A stretch of 64,000 nt of DNA from NCBI GenBank assembly GCA_033239525.1, contig BSYO01000009.1, forward strand, positions 13,661,299-13,725,298, given 5' to 3'. The notes beneath the pieces were generated by a model. That model was not told where the DNA came from, did not search any database, and saw only the letters and a program-made list of their open reading frames with translations. The stretch's first letter is position 1; every line of letters starts with the position of its first letter. Shown in pieces: positions 35,770-48,795 of this stretch. Source of the stretch: Nepenthes gracilis. Lineage: Eukaryota > Streptophyta > Magnoliopsida > Caryophyllales > Nepenthaceae. Made by a program: the position numbers and the translations under genes.

Positions 35770-36480
35770 TTCAAACTCAATCTCCTAGTGTGGGGGCAAT
35801 CCAAGTAACTCCTTAGAAAATACATCCTCAAAATCACAAACGGCTAGGATGTCCTTATTCGGCACACTATAACTCCCAGTGGTGCAGGCATATACCAGGT
35901 AAGATTTCCATCCACTTTTCATCAGATGCTTGGCATGCAAACTAGAAATCAATACAGGCATCTCCTTCTTCCTAATACCTTGAAGGAAAAGGACTCCATC
36001 CCAGGAATATCAAAACAAACCCTCTTCAAAAAATAATCAATATTGGTGTGGTATTTAGCCAGCTAGTCCATCCCAAGAATGACATCAAAATCACCTATAT
36101 TCAACAATACCAAATCCACAACCAAACATTTTTTCATTCACCTCCACCACATATCCAAGATAAATAATATCAGTAATCACAAGGGATCCAGTAGGGGTAC
36201 ACATAGACAATTCATAATCTAATATACATGGGGCAGTTACAACATAGTATGCAAACCATGGAGAAATAAAGGAGTGGGTAGATGTCGAATCAAATAAGAT
36301 AGATGCAGGAACTCTACAAATAGAAAGAATACCTTCCATGACATTTGGCGATGCCTTCGAATCCTGAATAGTTACTGCAAAGGCCTTTGTTGGAATAGTA
36401 GGCTTCTTTCTCTCTAGCCTCGGAGGTAACGGACAGTTTTCACTGTGTAGCCCTACTGTCGACATCTAAAGCATGTTCCT
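35770..36480 (-). pseudogene. Aspartic protease of element C
   Basis: ILFDSTSTHSFIS lies in the open frame 36091-36465. The usual D-S/T-G active-site triad reads D-S-T, so the glycine is lost and activity is unlikely. Downstream are the decayed MDWLA..H and KPF-type strands typical of this family, broken by a frame change near 36090. Confidence 0.8.
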
Positions 36481-37339
36481 GATGCCTTACGACATGTTTG
36501 CCCCGAATGTTTTCTCCCACAAAAAGTACAATCTGCAACCAATGCTTTAGAACCAGTCACTGACTAAGCCGGTACAACGCTTTTTCCTTTATCAACTGTC
36601 CTCACCTTCTTGGACAGTCTCGAAGATCCCACAGCAAATCTAGCACTAATTTTTGCCTGGCTAGCAGTCCTCTTTGCATAAAAGTTTTCTATTTCCACCT
36701 TTTTCTCATAAATGACGGCCCTGTTCAGAATATCAGCATATATCTCGAGTTTCAGGGTAGACAGTTGCTTTCTAATGTCATCCCATAATCCTTATTGAAA
36801 CTTCTTCGCCTTTTGAATTTAGCATCATATTCCGTCACAGTCATATTTTCCTACCTCAATCTCATGAATTCTAGCTCCTTTTGATCCCGGAGGGTAGATG
36901 GAAAGTATTTCTCCAAAAAAGCTTTCTCGAACATATCCCACGTAATCCCCTCATTGGGCAATCCTAGTACTCTCTTCTTCATATCCCACTAGCTGTCTAC
37001 CTCACCCTCTAACTTACACACAGCGAAGGTGACCTTTTCTTGGTCCGTACACCAAATCACCATAAATATTTTCTTCATCTTCTTTAGCCATATATCTGCT
37101 TTTGTCGGATTAAGCTTTCCTAAGAAGCCCGGTGCTCGCTCCGCAGTAAACCTATTATAAGTCATAGGAGCAAGAAGTGCTGGAACTGGCTCTAGTGCAT
37201 GGACTGGAGCCATATGTCTCTACTAGACAGACTCCGCTACGTTGGTCATCCTCTCCAATAAGTCAACATATGCAGCCTCCCGATTGTGGGGTGTATTGAC
37301 ACCACCACGGTTATCTCTTCTACCAATTCTATTAGCCAT
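36481..37339 (-). pseudogene. Gag of element C
   Basis: Start ATG at 37339 (MANRIGRRDNRGG). Capsid motifs KADIWLKKMKKIF, LPNEGITWDMFEKAFLEKYF and LRDQKELEFMRLR are present. Two adjacent stops lie near 37217-37222, with more after EGEVDS and MRLR. The first zinc finger CTFCGRKHSGQTC is intact. The second (CFRC...) has a stop and lacks its last Cys. It is the same capsid family as A1 and B but clearly diverged. Confidence 0.85.
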
Positions 37340-37555
37340 CCTATAATAAAGACAAAAACAATATTATAACATTAAGAAATCAGTTAAAGGGTGAGATATT
37401 CAATAACTTAATGAAATTTAAACCTAACCTAAGAACAAACCTCTTAAAAGTTTTAGTTGCTTTAGCTACCCCAACCTATTGCTATAAGAATTCAATATAG
37501 AGATTCAAGCCTATGCTTCTACTTTTTGATCGATCAATTCCTAAGACATCTCATT

Positions 37556-37567
37556 TCTCTGATACCA
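37556..37567 (-). other. Primer-binding site of C
   Basis: TGGTATCAGAGA on the minus strand, two bases inside the 5' LTR. A perfect match to the usual Met-tRNA-type PBS core. Confidence 0.9.
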
Positions 37568-37569
37568 AT

Positions 37570-39959
37570 TATGACGGAACGTTTTTTTTCTCTTAGTTAA
37601 TTTAGTCATTTAGAACAGTAACAGAAGCCCAAGACCCACTTATAGTTCTAGGAAAAAATGGGCAGAGTTTTTCCTAAAATTGGACTAAACAAAAAATATG
37701 AACCTGTACAAAACCTGTATACGAACCAGTACATGCATACATCTATCTATAAATACCATAATTTTCCTACAACATACTTTTATAGGACCACAAATGCCAT
37801 CCATGGAGTTTAACTCAACAATCCTATCAATTATTTTAGAATCCAGATGAGAGATGCCAACTAGGACTGTACAGAAACCAGAAAGCATATAGCAGAAGCA
37901 AAATTATAAACTCGCAGACGTATAGTTTCCTATTCATCACATACATCACATACATTTCTATACAGAATCCATGTATACATAAATATCCATAAGCATAAAA
38001 GAACCATGTATCAAAATTCGGATCTTTACATCCAATAATTTTTTTAAGATAACTTCAAAATACTTTATAATCCTCAGAAGTCTTTAGATTGAGCTCTAAG
38101 TCACTCTTTGTCATCAGGTACCAACTCTACAGTCTCATCTGGAGAAGAAAAAATAGTAAAACAGTGAGTTGAGACCTAACAAGGTACTAAAACATGTAGC
38201 GGGTTTCAGAATACAGAACAGTAATCCATTTATATTAAAGCATAAAAGCATTTAAGGTCAGGACGGTTCAAGGAAACAAAATAAGCCTAATTTGACATTA
38301 AATCAAGCTTCGAAAATTAGAAGACAGTAAAATATGCTTCCTTGTAGGATATGTATGCAGATGAACAGTAGCAAGAGAGTACTTAATCGTGACGGTAGTA
38401 GAATAGTACATGAAAGCAGAAAGGCTCAATATAACAAAATCAAGCTTCGTAAATCAAAAATCAGGAAACAAAGTCAAAAATCAGAATTCGATATCGAATC
38501 AGTGAGTTATAGAAAATCCTTTTCTATCAGTAAAGGACCCTACCAATAGACCCTCCTAGTGGAGGGGGCGAATAATCGAGGATAAATTTTATTCACTCAA
38601 CACAATCTAAGGCTAGAAACAGTCGTCTCGTCTCGTGGGACATCCCTTCTCGTGGGATTCAGTACAGTACGTCGGCCAAAAATTATAAACTATCCTCTAG
38701 ATTAACGCCTTTAAGAAGGGCGGACCACATATAACTCCACGGATAAAGTTATCCTCGATTACATAACGTTCTAAGGCATATTAGAGAACCTAACCTGACT
38801 GTATCTCAGTCACGGGTCCCGATTAATAGTATTAGAAATATTTTTCCTTTTTATTTCATAACCGAAAACCGCTTTCAATGTCAGAAATCAGTCAGAGTTT
38901 CACAATAACTCTTTATTCAGTTTTAGAATATACAGTGACGATCTAAAACCCTTCAGGTTCGCTTCGGAATATACAGATATAGTTAGAAATCCTTCAGATT
39001 TGTTTCAGAATATATAGTATAAGCTCAAAGCCCTTCAATTTTGCTTCAGAAGTCTACAGTAATTTATTAGTAAAAGTCCGTGTAAAATTTTCAGAAACAA
39101 TTTATACCAAAAGCTTCATTTTAGTACCAATTAACTTTTATACAATAGAAGTTACGGGTAAAAATCATTTAAACCCCTTCATTTTCGTACCTGGGGTTAT
39201 GCCAAAACTTTCGGATTATAAACGGACACTTAACACATACATTTTCATGAAATCGAAGCCAGATGTTGCAGTATATATGTATAAATATGAAATTTGTCTG
39301 AACAATTTGTAGAAATAGGCTTTACTTATACAGGACATGGAGAATATGCCTTTGGAATATAAATAACATTTTTGAGGTACAGAAAAGTAGTAAAAACAAA
39401 AAATAGCGTCCGAGGTACACTTGCCTGAACTTGATCTACAGTTACCGTGACTCGAATCGGGACTGGACAACCGATTTTCCCCTTTTCTTTCTCTTCTCTC
39501 TTCTTCCTCTCTTATCTCCTTCGTTGCTGCTCATGGCTGCTATCCAAAATGAGCCAAAATCCCTAAATTTTCCAATTAAAATATGGGAGAAAAGAGATCA
39601 CGTGCCTGGGTCCGTGACCGGCGCTTGAGCACCCATCGAGCGCACGACGAGCACAGGGTTTCTTTCAGGGCTCCCTCGAGCTTCAAGCGAGCGAACGGCG
39701 AGCGCAGGGTTTCTACCGGGGCCTCACTCGAGTTCGCGGTAGGCACCCAGTGAGCATGCCCTTACTAGATTTTGGCACCTACAGCCACCCTCGAGCACGC
39801 GCATGCGCCTGGCTGTTGTGTGGCAGATCAGTATACAGTAGCCAGCATTCCACACTTTTTACTTCCGAAACTCTTTCTTCCATACATGTTCAGCCTCATC
39901 TCGATTATTATTAGTTTAATTACCCTTAAATTATCATGTTTCGAGTTCAGGACCTCACA
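37570..39959 (-). repeat. 5' LTR of C
   Basis: TATGACGGAACG (terminal G changed to A) at the left and CAGGACCTCACA at the right. Collinear with 23401-25789. Includes CCCTACCAATAGACCC and CGAATAATCGAGGATA blocks and a GAGCG-rich part at 39620-39800. Confidence 0.9.
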
Positions 39960-40900
39960 AGTCGTTCTTCAAAACTCTAGTTTGATATCCTAAGGGCCCA
40001 ACTAGTATATCCTACTAGTCGATGGAACAAATAATCGAAGATAGATTATATTCAATCCATAGAATCAAAGGCCGATAGTTTGATTGTATTTATTTTCATT
40101 TACGATTCAATAGTTCGATAGTCCAAAGGTTCGATAACTTATCCTTGATTACCACAATAACGTTCTAAGACATGCCGGAGAACCTTATCTAACTGTATGA
40201 CAGTTCTAGGCCTGAGTTTCTTACCGATTAATTTAATTTAAATACATTTGCTCAGAAGTCCATAACCAAAGTTCATGATATTTCAAGGTCAAGTCCAAAT
40301 TCCATAGAATCAATCCTTCGGACAATTTTAGAAGGCATCCATAGTTTGATAACGTAGTTCCATGTAAAGTTTTCAGATATGAATCATTTAATAAACTTTA
40401 ATAAAGTACCAAATTTTCATTTAAATCTAAAAATTCCAAGTTTCCAACATAAATCCCAAAATTTTCATACTAAGGTTCCATACAAGACTTCCGGGCGTGA
40501 ATCAAATACCAAACACATGTTTATTCATGAAACTGATGCCATAAATCCAAATATATATACAAAATCATGCACTTAAACCAAAAATCCAAAATTTTTCGAA
40601 CTAGGGTTTGCACTACGCTGTTCAGACACAAAATGGAGGCAAAACGTGAGCCAAATCATGAAATCGAAGTTATTAATCACAATATACATGTATAAACATG
40701 AAATCTAGTCCAAAAGTCACAAGATTCATTCATTGTTCATATCAAATATCAGAGAACAAGAGATTTAGAGTATAAATAACAAAATTGAGATATTTAAAAG
40801 CGGTCAAAACGGAAAACGAGGTTCGAAATACACTTGCCTGAGCTCGATCTATCGTTATTTTTTCTCAAAGCAGAGTGAAACGGCCGGATTCCTCCTCTTC

Positions 40901-43900
40901 TGTAACGACCCAAGCTTGAATCCCTAAACCGAAACCGGACCATCAAGGTGAAAATCATAAGTCATCCAAAGTCATCAATTACACATCATTAATAAACTCA
41001 ATATCATTAAAAATATCATCAATAAACCTTATAAATCCACCATTAATTAAATATGAATAATAGTAATAATAAATAACTTCAATAAATGACATCAATGTCC
41101 AAAATATCAATCCTCATAAAAATCTAATGAAGGTCAAACAATGACTAAATCAAAAATCTTAAATCCCCATCCAGAGAGCCTCGAGCTCTAATATCTCCTC
41201 TATCTGGTGGCTACCCAAAAGTCACGTGATTTCCTTGATCCTGATGTTAACTTGTCTAATCTGGAGCTAATAACACACAGGAGTGTGCCAAAGCCCAACA
41301 AATGATAATAATAAAAAACATAATAATAATAATGATCCCGAATATCACACTATAAAGGTCTCAACATACTCTAATAACCGACTATATCCGAGACAGATTA
41401 CAATACGTTGTAAATATGACTCTAGACAAGATAGGTCCCACTTGACCCGTACATCCAAAAACAACAAGAGTGCCAATAATCAATGGTAATCCTCTGGAAT
41501 CCGACATCAAAGATGATTGGGGATTTTCCTGGTCCATATGTCAGCGAGAACGACCAGCATAATCACAGTAACAATTAATAAGGATTCCACTGAATCCAAA
41601 TATCTTAGGATCCACACAAGGATACAATCCACAACTAATGAGGTACTCACAATCATAGATCGTCACAAGAAAACTCATGGATCTTTTTCCGTCACTATGA
41701 ACCAAAGGCTGCGTATATCCCCTGACAGCTGGGTACTTGCACGGGCCACCGATGCTAGCAAGTTTGACCTCCAACCAAAATCCATGGTCCACAGAGACTC
41801 TGCCAAACAAAGTATAGTCGTCTCCCGAGCATACTCATCATGCTCATCTTCTGACTCTACCAGGTACGGAAGATACCTCACATGTCAAACCCAACATCTC
41901 CTGCCATGATATCCTTGATATCAGGATCTATGATATTCACATTGCCATAAGCATACCGCCAAACTAGGCAATGTACCTCAATACCATCAGGAAAAGAAAA
42001 TCAGTATCAGATAAGCGTAAACCACATTTAAGTACCATAACCTCCTATTCAACCAGATACTTTAATGTTTTCATACATTCTCCTCAACCTTGACCGTAAG
42101 AAGCCAACAAATTCAAATACTCACACACCGAGTATAACGCAAAGAAAGCTTTACAACATCAATGATAGAACGTCATTCGGTGCTGACCAGGGACCGTACT
42201 CACGCCATCGAATCTAACACAAAGGAATTTCTCACAACACGAATAATAGATAAACTCAAACCAAGATATTATTTTTTACTCAATGCAACTATTAAACTAT
42301 TCTTTCATTCTGTTGCATGACAATGTCTACAGCTAAGGCGAACAATCTCTATTTTTATTAGATTCCATCCCCAATTAATTTTACAAGGTTCCAATAAATT
42401 AATTGGCAATATTAATTCTTCATACAATCAGCATAACTCCGAACATAGGCCAATATATCTTTATAAATACAACATATACAAACTATAAATATCCTCTAGG
42501 CTCTTTACCATCTTTATTTTCATACATACACGTATAACCACAAATTAACATACATATATATATATATATATCCAAATACATTCCTACATATATATATACT
42601 TACATATACCTCCATATATATACATATACACACACATGCACCCCCACACACACATGGCAGCACAACTGCCTGCCTCACACACAATTCACACACATATGCA
42701 CACATGCTCGGCAGCAATGCTGCCTCCCTCACACACACACGCACACACAGTGCAGACCGCCTTCACTGCCATCACTAATTGCAAACACTTCACGCACCTC
42801 CATCATGCACTGCAGCTCTGCTGCTTCCCACTCACCAACACACGCACCGCAGCACACGGCACACACTACTTTCACACACAATTAACTACCCACACAATTC
42901 CTGTCTTTCACCCATATAGAGCACGACAAATACCCCAAACATTATCAACCCTTCACCCACCAAATCTCGGCCAAAAAATAGAGCACGAAGCCCCTATTTT
43001 CTCACTCGATTTTTAAATCGGTCACAAACAGACTAACATTCGGTTCCCTCATCAATTTCCCAACGCACACCCACAACCCAAATTTACACATCATAAATGG
43101 TGGATTTAGGGAGAGAGAGAGAAGAAGCAGTTTTGTAAGTAGGAAGAGAAATGACAATAAAATGGGAAATCACTTGCAAATTAGAGGAGAAATGACAGTA
43201 GAAGGATTTCACTTGCTTGATTGAATAGAGGCGGCGAGGGTTTAACGGTGGCGGTACAAATCGGCGATGGCGGCAACACCGACGGTGACCACGACTGCAG
43301 TAGCGGCGGCTTCAGCCCAGCTCACGACAGTGGTTAGTAGCGGCAGCGGCGACGACAACGGCTGGATGGCTAGGGTTTCACGACGGCGGCCCCCCCTTCT
43401 TCCCACACCGTCTCCTTAAATAATGAAGGAATCAGTTAGGGTTTTGCTGAGTTTCCATTTGAGGCCCGATTTCCTTCCTCCTTGCCGCACCGCTCTTCTC
43501 TCTTCTCTTCTTCCTTTCTCTTCTCTTCTTCCTTTCTTCTTTCTTTCCTTTCTTTCTTCTTTCCTTTTCTTTCTTTTCTTCTCTTTCCCCTTTTTCTTTT
43601 CCTTCCTTCTTTTTCCTTTGCCCGATTCTTACCTTATTATCATCATCATCATTATTATTATTATTATTACTATTATTATTATTATTATTTTATAAAAATA
43701 TTACTTAATTAATTATGTAATTAGCCTTATAATATATTTAAAAATTTCAATCATAATTTTTAATATTTTAACTTCTTTTAAATTATATTTTTGGCCAATA
43801 AATTTTAATACACTAAGGTCCACCCGACAATTGTTTATTTAATTAGTTAGTTTCAAAATTATGTTTAATCTAAACTTTGAATAATGATCCAAACATCCAG

Positions 43901-44041
43901 ACCCGATTCATTGATTCAATCAAACTTATTAGGTCCAAAGTTTAGCCCAACTATAAGATTTTAAACCCAAAAGTATTTAAGAATAATTCTTAAAACTAAT
44001 TTGATAATTTTATTTTCTTAAAAATATTTGGGGGTGTTACA
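40901..44041 (-). repeat. Solo LTR E (3.1 kb) inside LTR D
   Basis: Ends are TGTAACGACCCAAGC and GGGGGTGTTACA. Flanks are TCTTC (40896-40900) and TCTTG (44042-44046), one mismatch from a target duplication. LTR D sequence continues across it. On the minus strand it starts TGTAACACCCCC, a common gypsy LTR start. It contains (TA)n at 42551-42571, CA-rich sequence at 42620-42760, a GCGGCG-type trinucleotide-rich part at 43235-43400, a pyrimidine tract at 43490-43615 and (ATT)n at 43640-43690. Frames through the CA- and CT-rich parts are low complexity, not genes. Confidence 0.8.
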
Positions 44042-44869
44042 TCTTGTCTTCCCTTTTCCTCTCCCCTCTTGCTCCTTCTTCACTGAAAGTCCAAAAGAAT
44101 AATGCATAGAAAGCCTCGTGCATATAAATACCCCGGCTGGCGCTTGAGCGCCAGTCAGGCGATAATCAAGTGGAGGCATTCTGCCAGGCCGTGCCTGAGT
44201 GCTCATTGGGCACCCTTCGGGCGTCGCTTTTGTAAATGTGCACCTGGTGGCACCTCGGGCATCCATTCAGCGCTCGTCAGGTGCACATTGAGCCTGCAGC
44301 ACGGAAACGTTACGTTTTTACCATTCGGGACCCATTTCAACTCTTCTAACATAATTTCTCACATCCTTAGACCCTAATTTTGATTATATAACCTTAATAA
44401 ATTATGATTATCATAATTTAAATCCTAAAATCTTATTTATGTAATAATATTTCTTGGTTTATAACTTTGATCCCCGATTTTACCAATTCTAGAACTTTAG
44501 GCTTTTCAATCTAATTCCTCCCATTCCTTTTGACCACAATTTGCCAATTTTAACTTAATTACCTCTCAATTATATATTTTAAAAATCTAAAACCTCACCA
44601 CCTGTATTAACTATATCTTGAAAATCGATACCTTACAAGGCCCAGCTTTCTCTTTCTACTTTTGAACTCAATTTTTCACATTTTAAATCTAATCCTTGAT
44701 CATTACTAATTTAATTTCACCATAATTATTATATTTCAAAACTCGGATCGTCACTGGTCAGTTGCAAGTCCTGAGGATGTTAGAGCCTAGAGATTAGCCT
44801 CGAGTCGGGGAGATGACTGTGTTGCCATGATGGGTCACATGAGTGACGTGATGGACTAGATGATCTAGC

Positions 44870-46194
44870 TGTAGGATCAGGACATGGTTGCTTTGAGGAG
44901 GATGGCCGATTAAGGTTAAGGCCCGATGCCTTTTGATTAGTTCAAAGTCACCATGTTCTAGAGTTCCTGGGAGAGTCCGATCTAATTAAAGTAGAAAATT
45001 GGATAAAGAAGTTAGAAAGAGTCTTTGAGGTTATTGATTATACCAAGGAAGATAAAGTGAGGTTTGCTGCTTATAGATTGGATGGTGAGGCAACTAGATG
45101 GTGGGACTCCCAGTGCCACAATTTGGACCAGGACAATGAGGAAATTGATTTAGAGGTCTTTCGAGGGATGATTTTAGATAAACTTTTTTCTATCGAGCAT
45201 CCGGGAGATTAAGAGAGCCATGTTTGGCTGACTGCGGCAACGAGATAAGACGATGGATCAATATGAATCTCAATTCATGAAGCTCTCTCGGTTTGCTCCC
45301 CATTTGGTTTCTAATAAAGCCCTAAGAGCCCAAACATTTCTACACAAGCTATGAGACTCAATTTGGAAACAATTGGTTCCGTTTAGATTGAGGACGTTTA
45401 ACGAAGTACTAGACTAGGCCTTGTTGATCGAGTAGAAGCAGTTTCAGGAGAAGTATTTTCAGAAGAAGACAGAGCACTGAGGCCATAGCTCAAAGTGAAG
45501 AGTTTCTCATTGTATATCTCGCTTGATACATGGAAGTCGAGAAAAAGGAAACTTAGACCAAGACAAAGGAGAATTTCTTGAAGAGAAGACTTTTTCTCCA
45601 AAGTTTTAGTTCACAAAATCTACCTATGCGTTCTGTGGGAAGAATCACGTAGGACGAGTTTGATATCATTAGAGTGGAGCCTACTTCAATTGCGGTCAAG
45701 TAGGTCATTTGTTTAAAGACTGTCCGAACATGAGGTGTTCAGAAAGGAGGCCAGTAGCTCCTAGTAAGGCATTTGTAGTCTCAACTCGTAGAGCTAGAGT
45801 TGATCTTTCAGTCGTAGAAGATAATTTGTAAATCTTTGATTCTTTGACTCATATTTTAATTGACCCCAGGGTTATGCATTTCTTGTGGCCCCTAAGTTCA
45901 TGTGTAATTTGTATATACCTCACCGATATTTGGATTTCATATTGATGTTGTCTATCTTGGTGGATAAGTCCCTCTTATCTAATATTGTATACCCTTGATG
46001 TTCGGTTTGGGTCTATGACCTTGAATTATTGGCAAATTTAATTTTACTAAATATGCTGGACTGGTTGGCTTGTTATCACACTACTGTAAATTATTTTAGC
46101 AAGTCAATTTTATTTTGTATTTCAGGATATGAATTCTTTGAGTTCCAAGGAAGGAATAGTAAGGAGGTTTCAGGATTGATCTCGGCATTGCATG
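44870..46194 (+). pseudogene. Gag and protease of element F, heavily decayed
   Basis: Capsid pieces: KVENWIKKLERVFEVIDYT, DKVRFAAYRLDGEATRWW, LSRFAPHLVSNKALRAQTF. The zinc-knuckle region near 45690 reads YFNCGQVGHLFKDC, with the first Cys changed to Tyr (TGC to TAC). The protease active site near 45860 reads LIDPRVMHF instead of the DSG motif. The last part (MLDWLACYHTTVNYFSKS, open 46029-46226) is the family's post-active-site strand. Many stops. Cut at 46199 by element B2. Confidence 0.85.
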
Positions 46195-46281
46195 GAAATT
46201 GTAATGGCCTAGATCCTAGAATATAGAAAATCCCCGATGTCAAGTTAAAATTATCTAGGAAAACAAGTTAAGGATAGTAAT

Positions 46282-46622
46282 CCGGTCAACTAGTGTTGAC
46301 CGAAAGGCGTGATGAAAGAGTAATCCGGTCAACGTAAAATGTTGACCGAAAAACGTAATCCGATCAACGAATGTTGACCGGAAGGCGTAAAGAAGGAGTA
46401 TTCTGGTCAACAAGTGTTGACCAGAAGGCGTGAGGAAGGCGTAGTCCGGTCAATGAAAAATATTGACCGGAAAACGTGAATGGAAGGAAGGGCGGGAAAG
46501 AGGGAAGTAATCCGGTCAACGTCAATTAGTTGACTGGAATGTAATTAAATCCGAAAAACGTGAATGGAAGGAAGGACGGAAAAGAGGAAAGTAATTTGGT
46601 CAACGCCAGTTAGTTGACCGAA
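46282..46622 (+). promoter_or_regulatory. Seven inverted CCGGTCAA/TTGACCGG units (U3 of B2 5' LTR)
   Basis: Units such as CCGGTCAACTAGTGTTGACC and CTGGTCAACAAGTGTTGACCAG. Several are perfect palindromes, including one whose outer base pair changed on both sides (CTGG/CCAG), which keeps the symmetry. They lie upstream of the TATA box as in B1. Confidence 0.75.
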
Positions 46623-46846
46623 ATGTAGTTAAATGAGAAACATCCCCCCCTAAATAACCTAGAAATTTAATGAGGAGACTCTTCAGAAATGTAAAGCCAA
46701 AAATAACATACTCCAAAATATTTTCCCTAGATAACCTAGAAATTTAATGAGAAAACTCTTCGGGAATGTAAAGCCATAAATAACATACTCCGAAACATCC
46801 CCCTTAGTGTGGCCAAACCCAAACAACGGCCGCTAGACCCAAGGTC

Positions 46847-46854
46847 TATAAATA
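46847..46854 (+). promoter_or_regulatory. TATA box of B2 5' LTR
   Basis: GGTCTATAAATAAGAA. Sets the probable transcription start near 46880. Same motif at 51905 in the 3' LTR. Confidence 0.65.
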
Positions 46855-47279
46855 AGAATTAGAGGGCGTGAGAAAGAGGCACACAATAGAGTTTACTAAT
46901 AAAGGGAAACCAAAAGTTCAAGGAGAAGTAAAAGAAATCCAGGAAAAAGTACTCACCCTTATTTCAAGTTCATAATTATGCGTGTTTGCAACACAAGTAT
47001 ATTAGATTTCTGATGAACTTATGTTTCAGTATATATATGATGTTTGTCCTATTCATATGATTTAAGGAAGAATCATTCTTAATCGCATGTTTGAAAAGAA
47101 GTCCTGTTATTCATGGTGTTCGATTTTTATTCTGCTTAAAGTATGATTATTGGTTGATCTATATGAATTGTCTTGTTATTCATGATGTTCGATTTTTATT
47201 CTACTTAAAGTATGATTATTTGTCGATCTATATGAACTTCGATAATTGCATGTTTAAAGAAAGACTTCCGACCCTTCGG

Positions 47280-47750
47280 CTTTGAAGAAAAAGAACTCTA
47301 ACTTCTGATAAAAAGTACTCCGACCTTTGTTGGAAAGAAACTCCGAATTTGGAACTTCAGCTTTTGTTGAAAAAAGAACTCCGGCTTTTGAACTCCGACT
47401 TTCGAGAAAAGAACTCTGGCTTTGCAAGAAAAGAACTCCGACTTTTTAGAAAAGAACTCCGGCTTTGAGAAAAGAACTCTGGCTTTTGACAAAAAGAACT
47501 CCGGCCTTTTTGAGAAAAGAACTCCGCCTTTTGAAAAAGAATTCCGGCTTTTGAACTCCGACTTTTGACAAAAAGAACTCCGGCCTTTTTAAGAAAAAAA
47601 CTACGCCTTTTGAAAAAGAACTCTGGCTTTTGACAAAAAGAACTCCGGTCTTTTTAAGAAAAGAACTCCGCCTTTTGAAAAAGAACTCCGGCTTTTGAAC
47701 CCTTGTTTTTGTTGAGAAGACCTCCAATTTTTAAGGAAAATGGACTCCGG
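47280..47750 (+). repeat. AACTCCGG array, B2 5' LTR
   Basis: Roughly twenty units of AAAAAGAACTCCGGCTTTTGA type, spaced about 14-30 bases. A 115-120 base higher-order unit is repeated (47500-47585 versus 47640-47700). Minus-strand frames of 64 and 93 codons through it are artefacts. Confidence 0.85.
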
Positions 47751-47839
47751 CCTCTAAGATTAAGGCTATAAGAACAAGAAAAATGTATGTAATCCAGACA
47801 GCAAGTGGAACTCTACAACTTTCGACTCTCGAACTATGA

Positions 47840-48115
47840 CGGATGGCCATTAAAAGACATGAACTAATAACTGAGTTTCCATTAAATTTACTGTTAAAGA
47901 TGGATGAAGGATATTGGAGTGACACTCGAGGACTGCCTCTTGGGCCACGGGGGGAGACTTTTGGTGGCATAAGACTTTTGGACTACGACCCCGTATGCTT
48001 GGTTAAAGGCATTACCTCTCGCCTCGGGGAGCATAATGAGAGGATACGGCCTTAGGTTGTGGGGTAACACATAACCCTTCCTCGATATTGTCCGCTCCCG
48101 TTCGGTCCCTAAAGA
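47840..48115 (+). other. Conserved GC-rich leader block, B2 5' LTR
   Basis: Same block as in A2 (17455-17740), with the MAIK frame at 47843-48055. Compared with 53007-53219 in the partner LTR, nearly all codon differences change the residue, so protein constraint is not apparent. Confidence 0.6.
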
Positions 48116-48795
48116 TGATAAGAATTTTGAATAGTTTTTTTGAATTTTCTAAAGACAAAATAATAAGAATAAGAACAAGGACATTCTGAACTAAAGAAGA
48201 AATTATATGGGGATTTTATATATTAAAGTTATGATATAAACCCTTACTTTGATCTGATTATATGCATGTTTATATTTTCTGCATGTGAGTATCTTGCTGG
48301 GCTTTGTAGCTCACTCTTGCCACTTTTCAAATGATGAGAGGCTTATGGAGGACGAAATTGAATAGAACCATATGAAGTAGCTAGAAGGCATAGCCGGCCG
48401 GAGCTAATAAATGAAGAACTTGATTTATTTCCTTTTGATGTTTTGAGAAGACGTGTAGAACCGTTCCACTGTATAAGAATCTATGGATGTTAGCATGTTT
48501 CCGTGAGTACTTTTTGAATAAATGAAATTGATAATTCTAGTAAGCATCTTGGTCATTTTAAGGCATTCAGGTCCGTCTAACCTTAGCGTTGGCCGGCCAT
48601 GTATGAAATTAAAACCGGAAGGCCAGGTCATGTAGTTCGGCCTCAAGCAATCCTGTGTATAAAAGAAAGGTTTATTCATATGAATAAAAAGAAAAATTTT
48701 ATGTCCACCTAATTATTATCTATTAATTTCTTTTGAGGTAAGGATTTAGGCTTGACGACAGCTTATGCGGTTGAATAAGGCCGAACCGTCACAGT

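Larger units (their letters stand above)
23401..39959 (-). mobile_element. Ty3/gypsy chromovirus C, with element G nested inside
   Basis: Complete in outline on the minus strand: 5' LTR 37570-39959, PBS, gag, protease, RT, RNase H, integrase, chromodomain tail, PPT, 3' LTR 23401-25789. The LTRs are 2390 and 2389 bp and differ mainly by substitutions. It sits in the related LTR D. The two flanks share only AGT (TTAGT left, AGTCG right), so the target duplication is not clean. The coding region has stops and lost motifs throughout, so it is non-autonomous now. Confidence 0.9.
14523..44753 (-). repeat. LTR D, split into four pieces by later insertions
   Basis: An LTR of the C/G type on the minus strand, inserted in F's leader. 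Piece 1 (14523-14575, TGTGACGGAATAG...) matches the first 55 bases of LTR G at 26067. Piece 2 (22820-23400) matches later LTR sequence (CAGGACCACAAACTGCC). Piece 3 (39960-40900) carries the CCCAACTAGTATATCCTACT block seen in LTR C. Piece 4 (44042-44753) ends CTCGGATCGTCA. Together about 2.3 kb, near the 2.4 kb of LTR C, with roughly 130 bases missing between pieces 1 and 2. Most bases in this interval belong to inserted elements B1, copia, C and E. Confidence 0.7.
46200..48793 (+). repeat. 5' LTR of B2
   Basis: TGTAATGGCCTAG...GAACCGTCACA. U3 carries seven W-box palindromes, a tandem pair of about 75-90 bases containing AACCTAGAAATTTAATGAG (46651-46800), and a TATA box at 46847. The leader has the AACTCCGG array (47280-47750) and conserved block (47840-48115). 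Confidence 0.95.

Noticed and set aside
41517..41909. 130-codon plus-strand frame in LTR E
   Set aside because: An overlapping opposite-strand frame is equally open, it lies within the LTR, and it matches no product I recognise.
42636..43016. 126-codon plus-strand frame rich in His/Thr
   Set aside because: It runs through CACACA-type low-complexity sequence inside solo LTR E. No domain and no family resemblance.
47446..47727. 93-codon minus-strand frame with repeated SSFLKKAGVLF-like peptide
   Set aside because: Product of the AACTCCGG short repeat. Similar accidental frames occur in every array and change frame between copies.
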